A stretch of 64,000 nt of DNA from Azotimanducus sp965220185 (GTDB taxonomy: Bacteria; Pseudomonadota; Gammaproteobacteria; Pseudomonadales; Azotimanducaceae). The stretch lies in NCBI GenBank assembly GCA_965220185.1, contig OZ244807.1, forward strand, positions 1,550,001 to 1,614,000, written 5' to 3'. Numbering within the stretch: position 1 is the first letter of the stretch; each line of letters begins with the position of its first letter. The notes below the pieces were generated by a model. It was given only the letters and a program-made list of their open reading frames with translations. It had not been told where the DNA came from and made no database searches. Shown in pieces: positions 58,037 to 64,000 of the stretch. The position numbers and the translations under genes were made by a program.

Positions 58037-60212
58037 TTTCAAGTTCCTCGTGCATCGCTTGCGGCTTCTGCGGCTTGAGTTGCTCTTTTTCGGCTTCGGT
58101 GGAGGGCAGTTCGACAATCAGCATGACTCCCGAGTCATCGATGAGATTGAGCGCCAGCGCGCGCCCACCGTGATACTCCGCGATAATGCGCACAATATAG
58201 AGACCGAGGCCAAAATGCAGCTTGTCTTGCGTTTCTCGATGACTGACCATTGAATCGAACAAAGACTCGGCGACAAACGCTGGCAGCACCGCCCCACGAT
58301 TCGCCACAATCACTCTCAAGTAGCCCTCATGCCTGTTGAGGGCGACCAGAATCGGACTATCTTCACGGCCAAAGTCGATGGCGTTGTCGATCAACTTGTC
58401 AAGGATTTGCTCGACGCGGTAGTCGGGGATATCGGCAATCACTCCCCGGTTTGCGCCCCGGTAGCGGAATTCGCGGCCCGGACGGTCATGACGACGACGA
58501 TGATTGTTGTTTGTATTGTGTACATAGTTGGCGATCAGCGCCGCGATGTCGCAGCTTTCTGGCTTCTCGGACTTCAAGGATTCTTCAAGACTCGCCGCGT
58601 CCGCCAGTCCTTGCAAAATTGCTCCGATGCGCGCGACGCCGCGGCGCGCGGCGGCAAGATACTTGCTGTTCCGCGCGCCTTCAATCTCATCAGACAGGTT
58701 CTCAAGAGATGTCGATAAAATATTGAGTGGATTGTGGATTTCATGTCGCAGCGTGCGCGGCATTCGTTCCAGAAAGCCAGTGTAGCGCTGCAAGTCGCTC
58801 AGCATCGTGGAAATAGATCGTGCGAGGTCTCCAATCTCGTCGCCGGTCTTTTGCTCTCGCTTGAGCTTGACGGTCTGAAAGCGACCAAATTCATCAATCG
58901 CGCGGCCAGTGTCCCTGCGCAAGTGCCCAATTCTCCAAGCCAGCCGCGCAGCGAAGGCGAAAAGCGCGAGCATGACGAGCACAAAAGTCGCAAGCACGAG
59001 TCCAAACAAGCGATCAATCGCCTGACTTTGCATGGCGAGTGTGCGATCGGTGCTTTGTTCGACGAGCACTGCGCCGAGGACGCCTGAGGCCGCGGACACA
59101 ATGGGATAGGCGGCAGTGATGACCTCGAATCCCAGCGCATGGTGTCTGCGCTCAACGCTTGGCGCGCCAGCAAGCGCGGATTGAATCACCTCGGCGGCAA
59201 TCGCTTCGGAGGCCTGCGTATCAAGCTGATCCTCGTGTGTTCCGCGAAAGACCTCGCGCAGCCACGCGGCAGGCGCAAATGCGCCCTCCGAATCAGGCTG
59301 CGCGAGATCGCGCGAGACCACGCCCGATGCCGCTCGCAAGCGGCGATCAGCATCGATAACGCTGACCCTGGCATCGGAAAAGCCAAGCCCTTCCAGTATG
59401 TTGAGAAGCTCAGTCGATTTCAGCAGGACGAGGTTGAAGGAACTTCGTCCCGTTGTTGGCAACGATTGGGTGATGGCTCGAATGTTCCGGCCTTGCGCAT
59501 CATCGACATCGACAAATGAGAAGCCAATCGTGGTTGATTCGGCGAGCAGTTCTGTCGGCACGCGAAACTCGAGCGCAAAGCCTTCCTCGGTTTCTCGAAG
59601 CCATCCGCGCACGCGGTTCTCGGGCCGTCCTGATTGGGCGAACTGCCAAGCCTCGTCCATGTCGTATGCGGTGACGATACCGGGTCCGGTGGAGGTGATG
59701 GCCAGTCGCGCCGGACGCCCGTCATAGCGAAGAAAGTCAAGACGCACCTGATCGGAATTGTCGAGCCGCAGGATTCGCGCATCCCGGTATATCCGGAGGT
59801 CATCGCGTACACGCATATAGCAGTAGATGGCGTTGTCGCGCTCGCCAATTGAAATCGTGAAGCTCGCATCCCCCGACTGCTCGCGGCCGAAGTGGTAGGT
59901 GCGTTCAGCCCTGCCTTGCCATTCAAGCGCTTCGCCGTCAAGGCGTGCTGGCCTTAACAGCGGGGTGGCGTATATGGGTTCGTAGTCCTCGCTGTCTATC
60001 GCCAGATTCTCAAAGAGGTCTTCGCGCCCGTTAAAGATGACTGAGATGCCCTGCGCTGTGCGCAGCATGGATTGCGCTTGCGCTTCGACAAACACCGATT
60101 CCAAATCGACCTGCTGAACGAGTACGAAGAGCGGCGCAAGCACGAGCAGCGGGCCGACAAGCGCAAGTTTTGTCGCAAGGCGCAGTCCGCGCACCTTGCC
60201 AAACAGCTTCAT
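58014..60212 (-). CDS. Sensor histidine kinase, PdsS-like (proteobacterial dedicated sortase system type)
   Basis: A 732-residue inner-membrane kinase. An N-terminal helix (LALVGPLLVLAPLFVLV) is followed by a large periplasmic region that includes a CBM9/DOMON-like beta domain (about 90-240). A second helix (LFGLVLATFVLVMLALFAFA), HAMP, the H-box (RTLRHEIHNPLN, phosphorylated His) and HATPase boxes (DKLIDNAIDFG, FGLGLYIVRII) follow. This layout is that of the kinase of the proteobacterial dedicated sortase system. ATG 60212 overlaps the regulator stop (ATGA). No sortase or OmpA-like partner is in the window. Confidence 0.8.
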   Translation of the reverse strand: MKLFGKVRGLRLATKLALVGPLLVLAPLFVLVQQVDLESVFVEAQAQSMLRTAQGISVIFNGREDLFENLAIDSEDYEPIYATPLLRPARLDGEALEWQGRAERTYHFGREQSGDASFTISIGERDNAIYCYMRVRDDLRIYRDARILRLDNSDQVRLDFLRYDGRPARLAITSTGPGIVTAYDMDEAWQFAQSGRPENRVRGWLRETEEGFALEFRVPTELLAESTTIGFSFVDVDDAQGRNIRAITQSLPTTGRSSFNLVLLKSTELLNILEGLGFSDARVSVIDADRRLRAASGVVSRDLAQPDSEGAFAPAAWLREVFRGTHEDQLDTQASEAIAAEVIQSALAGAPSVERRHHALGFEVITAAYPIVSAASGVLGAVLVEQSTDRTLAMQSQAIDRLFGLVLATFVLVMLALFAFAARLAWRIGHLRRDTGRAIDEFGRFQTVKLKREQKTGDEIGDLARSISTMLSDLQRYTGFLERMPRTLRHEIHNPLNILSTSLENLSDEIEGARNSKYLAAARRGVARIGAILQGLADAASLEESLKSEKPESCDIAALIANYVHNTNNNHRRRHDRPGREFRYRGANRGVIADIPDYRVEQILDKLIDNAIDFGREDSPILVALNRHEGYLRVIVANRGAVLPAFVAESLFDSMVSHRETQDKLHFGLGLYIVRIIAEYHGGRALALNLIDDSGVMLIVELPSTEAEKEQLKPQKPQAMHEELENANTANI

Positions 60213-60904
60213 GACTGCGCAATCCAGCGATAGCCGAAGCCATACTCGTTGCTGATGCAAGAGAAATCGCTATCGATCGAAACGAACTTGCGGCGGATAT
60301 TGCGCATGTGCGTATTAATGGTGTTGTTGGTCACCATCGGCTGATTGGTTGCTGTCATGAGTGTGGCATAGCTCACAGCGCTGTCTGGATGCTCGACGAG
60401 CATGTGCAGCATTCGCAACTCGGTGCCAGACAGTGGAACGCGAACGCCGCGCCAAGTGGCGCTCAATCTCTCAAGATCCACCTCAAGATGCCCAATCCGA
60501 GCGCCCTGCTCTTGGCTGGCGATGGCCGATGGCTCGATAATTCGCAGCAGTGACGCAACCCGTTCGGCAAGATACTGGAGCGAAATTGGCTTGGAGAGAT
60601 AATCCCACGCGCCGAGCCTCAGTCCAGAGATCTTATCGACCTCGTCGGTGCGCTCGGTCAGGAACAGCACTGGCAGTTCGGGCGCGCGTTGCAGCAGCGA
60701 GCGGCATAAATCGAAGCCTGCATCTTCCTCGCCCTCGAGGATGATGTCGAGAATGACCAGGTCTGGTAGCGCTTCGGAGAAGCCTTCTAGAGCGGTTCCG
60801 CGATTTGCGTAGGCGGAGACCTGATAGCCCTTCTTCACCAAGGCATCGCAATAGTTGGCGCGTTGGTCAGGGTCGTCTTCGACGATGGCGATGTGCTTTT
60901 GCAT
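60209..60904 (-). CDS. Two-component response regulator, PdsR-like
   Basis: A 231-residue OmpR-type regulator. The receiver has the phospho-Asp in LVILDIILEG, the acidic pair in AIVEDDPDQRANY and Lys in LSKPISLQYL. The C-terminal winged helix (PLSGTELRMLHMLVEH ... INTHMRNIRRKF) binds DNA. The start MQKHIAIVEDDPDQRANYCD resembles regulators of the dedicated sortase system. It precedes and overlaps the kinase gene, so the pair is co-translated. Confidence 0.88.
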   Translation of the reverse strand: MQKHIAIVEDDPDQRANYCDALVKKGYQVSAYANRGTALEGFSEALPDLVILDIILEGEEDAGFDLCRSLLQRAPELPVLFLTERTDEVDKISGLRLGAWDYLSKPISLQYLAERVASLLRIIEPSAIASQEQGARIGHLEVDLERLSATWRGVRVPLSGTELRMLHMLVEHPDSAVSYATLMTATNQPMVTNNTINTHMRNIRRKFVSIDSDFSCISNEYGFGYRWIAQS

Positions 60905-61004
60905 GGCATCAATCTACAGCAATCTGCGACTGGCAGTGTCAGCAATGTCAATTGTAGCCTTGTTGTTTCATGCAGCAGCATCTCGCGCAACTGATAATAG
61001 CGCG

Positions 61005-61640
61005 ATGGAACTGGTATCCGGCTGGACGCAGTCGCTCAATTGGTTTGAAGTCTCGGGGCTGGTGAGCGGGCTGCTCGCCGTCTGGCTGCTTATTCGCCAG
61101 AACATATGGGCCTGGCCAGTGGGGCTCGTCTATGCAGTGGTGTCGTGCGCGGTGTTTGCGGAGGCGAGGCTCTACGCGGACCTTATTCTGCATATCTTCT
61201 ATGTGGGCATGAACAGCTACGGCTGGTGGTACTGGCTGTTCGGGGGCGATGCCGAGCGTTCGGGCACCTTGCCGGTGTCGAGCATCCGAGTGCGGCAGGC
61301 GTGGGTGCTTGGGTGCTCGACTGTTGCTGGCATCCTTGTCATGGGCGTGGTGCTTGATCGCTGGACGCAGGCTGACTTCGCCTATTGGGACAGTGCCACC
61401 ACGATCTCAAGTTTCGGTGCCATGTGGATGATGGCGCGCAAATATGTGGAGAATTGGATCGTGTGGTTCTGCGTGGATATTGCGGCGGTAGCGCTCTACC
61501 TCGTCAAAGGCCTCGAACTCTACGCGCTGCTCTACGCGGTGTATCTCGCCATGGCGGTCGCAGGCTGGATGGCTTGGAAAAGGTCATTTCAGGCACGGTC
61601 AGGCATGGCGACAAACGCGCGTGGGCCGGGGCCGAGATAG
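61005..61640 (+). CDS. pnuC: PnuC-like nicotinamide riboside transporter
   Basis: A 211-residue membrane protein with about seven helices. Family signatures: NWFEVSGLVSGLLAVWLLIR, NIWAWPVGLVYAVVS, FYVGMNSYGWWYWLFG and the late AVYLAMAVAGWMAWKRSF. PnuC moves nicotinamide riboside (or related vitamins) by facilitated diffusion. ATG 61005 fits the family; the open frame from 60855 is inside the divergent regulator. Its last 52 bases overlap the convergent gltA end. Confidence 0.85.
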   Translation: MELVSGWTQSLNWFEVSGLVSGLLAVWLLIRQNIWAWPVGLVYAVVSCAVFAEARLYADLILHIFYVGMNSYGWWYWLFGGDAERSGTLPVSSIRVRQAWVLGCSTVAGILVMGVVLDRWTQADFAYWDSATTISSFGAMWMMARKYVENWIVWFCVDIAAVALYLVKGLELYALLYAVYLAMAVAGWMAWKRSFQARSGMATNARGPGPR

Positions 61641-62860
61641 AGCTGACGAGGACGCCCAATCTTCAAGGTCTCGCGGTGCATCTCATTCCACTGCGCGGTC
61701 CAGCCGACAATGCGCCCAAGCGCGAAAATCGTCGTGAACGCCGAGCTCGGAATGCCTATGGCGCGCAGGATAATGCCTGAATAAAAGTCTACATTCGGGA
61801 AGAGCTTACGGCGGACAAAGTAGTCGTCTTCAAGCGCGCGCTTCTCGAGTGCTTGCGCAAGCCGCAGCAGCGGACTGTTCGCAGTGCCGAGCGATTCGAG
61901 CACTTCATGACAGGACGCACGCAGGATCGCCGCCCGCGGGTCGTAGTTCTTGTAGATGCGATGTCCGAAACCCATTAATTTGAACGGATCGTTCGGATCT
62001 TGAGCGCGTGCGAGGAACGTGTCGATATGCGCCGCATCGCCCACCTCCTCAAGCATCGCGAGCACCGCTTCGTTGGCACCTCCGTGCGACGGCCCCCACA
62101 ATGCGCCGATGCCTGCGCTGATCGCCGCATAGGGATTCGTGCCAGTCGAGCCGGCCAAACGAACAGTGGATGTCGAAGCATTCTGCTCGTGATCCGCGTG
62201 CAGCACCAGAATCCGCTCCATGGCATCAACGACCACAGCGTCCGGTGCCTCACCCAGCACCATGGCGAGAAAACTGGCCGCGTAGCCGAGGTTTCGATCG
62301 GGTTCAGGCAAAGGTTTTCTCGCTTGGTGGCGAAGTGTCATCGCAACGAGCGTCGGCATCTTGGCAATCAGCTTGATCGCCACCTCGCGGCGTGCCGTCT
62401 CGTCCGTCATGTCTATGGCTAGGTCTTCAAAGGCGGCGAGCGCCGCGCTGAGCGTATTCAGAACAGCCATTGGATGGGCATCCGCAGGCAATGCGCGGCA
62501 CACATCGTAGAGACCCGCAGGCACCGCTTGGGCGGCGAGCACTGCATGGCGAAACGCCTCAAACTCCGAGGCCGTCGGCAGCTCACCGGTCAGCAGCAGG
62601 TAGGCGACCTCAAGTTGGTTCGATTCTGCCGCCAAGTCTTCTATGCGGTAGCCGCGATGCAGCAATACGCCAGCATCCCCGTCGATATAGGTCAGCGCCG
62701 AGGTGCATGCGGCTGTTGATACGAACCCGGGATCGAAGGTGAAGATGTCATTGGCGATAAGCCCACTGACTTCCACAACGTCTTGTCCGAGCGTCGCCGC
62801 ACGCACGCCAAGATCAATTTCGCTACCGCGTATCCGAAGGCTCGCCGTTTCAGCATTCAT
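61589..62860 (-). CDS. gltA: Citrate synthase
   Basis: A 423-residue enzyme of the TCA cycle. Catalytic residues: His in GALWGPSHGGANEAV, His in KLMGFGHRIYKNYDPRA and Asp in NVDFYSGIILRAIG. Length and the N-terminal extension (LRIRGSEIDLGVR) place it with hexameric, NADH-regulated type II enzymes. ATG 62860 is preferred to 62896. It is divergent from sdhCDA, the usual arrangement. Confidence 0.96.
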   Translation of the reverse strand: MNAETASLRIRGSEIDLGVRAATLGQDVVEVSGLIANDIFTFDPGFVSTAACTSALTYIDGDAGVLLHRGYRIEDLAAESNQLEVAYLLLTGELPTASEFEAFRHAVLAAQAVPAGLYDVCRALPADAHPMAVLNTLSAALAAFEDLAIDMTDETARREVAIKLIAKMPTLVAMTLRHQARKPLPEPDRNLGYAASFLAMVLGEAPDAVVVDAMERILVLHADHEQNASTSTVRLAGSTGTNPYAAISAGIGALWGPSHGGANEAVLAMLEEVGDAAHIDTFLARAQDPNDPFKLMGFGHRIYKNYDPRAAILRASCHEVLESLGTANSPLLRLAQALEKRALEDDYFVRRKLFPNVDFYSGIILRAIGIPSSAFTTIFALGRIVGWTAQWNEMHRETLKIGRPRQLYLGPGPRAFVAMPDRA

Positions 62861-63017
62861 ACTTTGGTACCTTTGCTTTCCCAATGCATGCGTCATGTTG
62901 CTCAGTTTCTTGTCAGTCGCGCATATTACACGCGAGCCGCGCTTGGGCGAACAGCCGCCACTTGGTCTATCATTCGCACCTCAGCAACGAACACGCAACC
63001 ACCAAACACACGAATCC

Positions 63018-63398
63018 ATGTCGACAAGCCACCGATCAGCGCGGCCCGTTCACCTTAATTTGCTGCGTTTCCATTTTCCGCTGCCAGCGATCACTTCGAT
63101 TACGCACCGCATCACCGGCATGTTTTTGTTCGTTGGCATGTGGGCGCTGCTGTACCTCGCGCACGATGCGCTCGCGCCGTTCTCAGTCCGTCCAAATCTT
63201 GCCGAAGCGCCGCTTGGCAAGCTCGCGCTCGTGGCGCTGTTCGGATGCGCGAGCTTTCATCTGCTCGCCGGTGTCAAGCACCTGCTGCTCGATCTCGGCA
63301 TCGGCGAGAATCTTCGCTTCGTGCGCGCGGCTTCAGCAGCCATATGGGTACTCGCCGCCGCTTCGACAGCGGCGTTTACGGCTTTTTCGATGCTGTAG
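63018..63398 (+). CDS. sdhC: Succinate dehydrogenase cytochrome b556 subunit
   Basis: A 126-residue membrane anchor with three helices. RPVHLNLLRFHFPLPAITSI with THRITG is the SdhC signature, and the heme-ligand His lies in CASFHLLAGVKHLLLD. It carries quinone and heme b sites with SdhD. The frame is open further upstream, but ATG 63018 (MSTSHRSARPVHLN) fits. Confidence 0.95.
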   Translation: MSTSHRSARPVHLNLLRFHFPLPAITSITHRITGMFLFVGMWALLYLAHDALAPFSVRPNLAEAPLGKLALVALFGCASFHLLAGVKHLLLDLGIGENLRFVRAASAAIWVLAAASTAAFTAFSML

Positions 63399-63406
63399 GC
63401 CGACGC

Positions 63407-63772
63407 ATGACCAGCAAAGGACTACAAAGCAACTTCGGCGTCACCGGCTTTTTGGCGCAGCGCATCTCGTCGCTCGTGCTCGCGTGCTATGTGCTTGGTC
63501 TCTCTGCTTGTTTTCTAATGAATCCTGAGATGGAGCGCGAACAATTCAGCGCCATCTTCAAACACCCATTCATGTTCGCACTGGGATTCGTAGCGCTCAT
63601 CGCCTATCTCGCCCACGCATGGGTGGGTCTCTGGACGATTGGCACTGACTACGTGCGTCCGCACTATTTCGGCCGCTTTGCGTCGCTCGCGCGCCTGACC
63701 TATCACGCTGTTGTCATCACCATGCTCGGCGGTCAGGCGTTATGGTGGTCTTACATCATGCTTGCACTCTAA
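63407..63772 (+). CDS. sdhD: Succinate dehydrogenase hydrophobic membrane anchor
   Basis: A 121-residue three-helix anchor. LAQRISSLVLACYVLGLSAC and LIAYLAHAWVGLWTIGTDYV are typical; the His in AHAW is the second heme-b ligand and DYVRP precedes the last helix. It starts eight bases after sdhC. Confidence 0.93.
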   Translation: MTSKGLQSNFGVTGFLAQRISSLVLACYVLGLSACFLMNPEMEREQFSAIFKHPFMFALGFVALIAYLAHAWVGLWTIGTDYVRPHYFGRFASLARLTYHAVVITMLGGQALWWSYIMLAL

Positions 63773-63780
63773 GCACTCGC

Positions 63781-64000
63781 ATGCGAACACTCGAATACGA
63801 TGGAATTATCGTTGGCGGCGGCGGCGCTGGCATGCGCGCCGCGCTTGAACTGGCACGCTCCGGATTCAAGACCGCCGTGCTGTCAAAGGTCTTCCCAACG
63901 CGCTCGCACACGGTTTCTGCGCAAGGCGGCATCACCTGCGCCATTGCGAGCGACGATCCCGAGGACGATTGGCGCTGGCACATGTACGACACCGTCAAAG
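63781..64000 (+). CDS. sdhA: Succinate dehydrogenase flavoprotein subunit, N-terminal part (runs off window)
   Basis: The first 73 codons. The FAD dinucleotide fold is YDGIIVGGGGAGMRAALELA. SKVFPTRSHTVSAQGGITCA carries the conserved region with the flavin-linked His. The gene continues past the window edge. It starts eight bases after sdhD. Confidence 0.96.
   Translation, partial: MRTLEYDGIIVGGGGAGMRAALELARSGFKTAVLSKVFPTRSHTVSAQGGITCAIASDDPEDDWRWHMYDTVK

Overview
The window is GC-rich, gene-dense chromosomal DNA from a gammaproteobacterium that I cannot name more closely. The evidence is conserved gammaproteobacterial gene order: infC-rpmI-rplT-pheS-pheT-ihfA-merR-like-tRNA-Pro, clpS-clpA next to infA, exbB-exbD-kdsB...murB-rne, and gltA divergent from sdhCDA. 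No rRNA, CRISPR array, prophage or replication origin was seen. Two tRNAs are present, Pro(GGG) and Arg(CCG).

Layout. 1-5.3 kb is accessory: the tail of an MBL-fold hydrolase, a soluble cytochrome P450, an IclR regulator, a carotenoid oxygenase, a Bfd-like ferredoxin, and a Calx-beta secreted protein whose start codon is separated from its signal peptide by a 21-C tract. 5.5-13.4 kb holds bacterioferritin and the translation block, with a tnpB-carrying element inserted in the 3' end of infC. 13.4-22 kb is housekeeping: uvrC, pgsA, ribD, nrdR, glyA, radA, dnaB. 22-30.3 kb has a subtilisin-like lipoprotein protease with a separate propeptide-like partner, alr, tRNA-Arg, a TolC-like protein, a CPT-like kinase, a CNT nucleoside transporter and an orphan ExbD. 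30.5-31.9 kb is a second element with the same terminal repeats; it holds a decayed IS1595-type transposase and another homopolymer-controlled secreted protein gene. 32-43.5 kb returns to core genes: hemF, clpSA, infA, a radical SAM gene, exbBD, kdsB, an SDR, murB, rne. 43.9-49.3 kb carries an MBL hydrolase and a molybdo-flavoprotein set. 49.4-58 kb is the isoprenoid/sterol region. 58-64 kb has a two-component system, pnuC, gltA and the start of sdhCDA.

The most interesting block is 49.4-57.7 kb. An overlapping operon encodes diphosphomevalonate decarboxylase, phosphomevalonate kinase, one polypeptide joining class II HMG-CoA reductase to mevalonate kinase, and a type I IPP isomerase. Divergent from it are a sterol C14-reductase-like membrane protein and CYP51 four bases apart, followed by a convergent uncharacterised membrane protein. 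This reads as isoprenoid-precursor supply beside sterol C14 demethylation and reduction. Squalene epoxidase, oxidosqualene cyclase, HMG-CoA synthase and thiolase are not in the window.

The mobile DNA is also unusual. Two elements (6847-8180 and 30563-31913) share terminal repeats and have perfect 8-bp target duplications, but neither has an intact transposase: one carries tnpB, the other a poly-G/C-switched secreted protein. Three small CTAG-flanked elements sit exactly at gene ends (4137-4275, 15230-15392, 20331-20611), and a core repeat recurs at three intergenic sites. As sequenced, both homopolymer-controlled genes are out of frame by one base.
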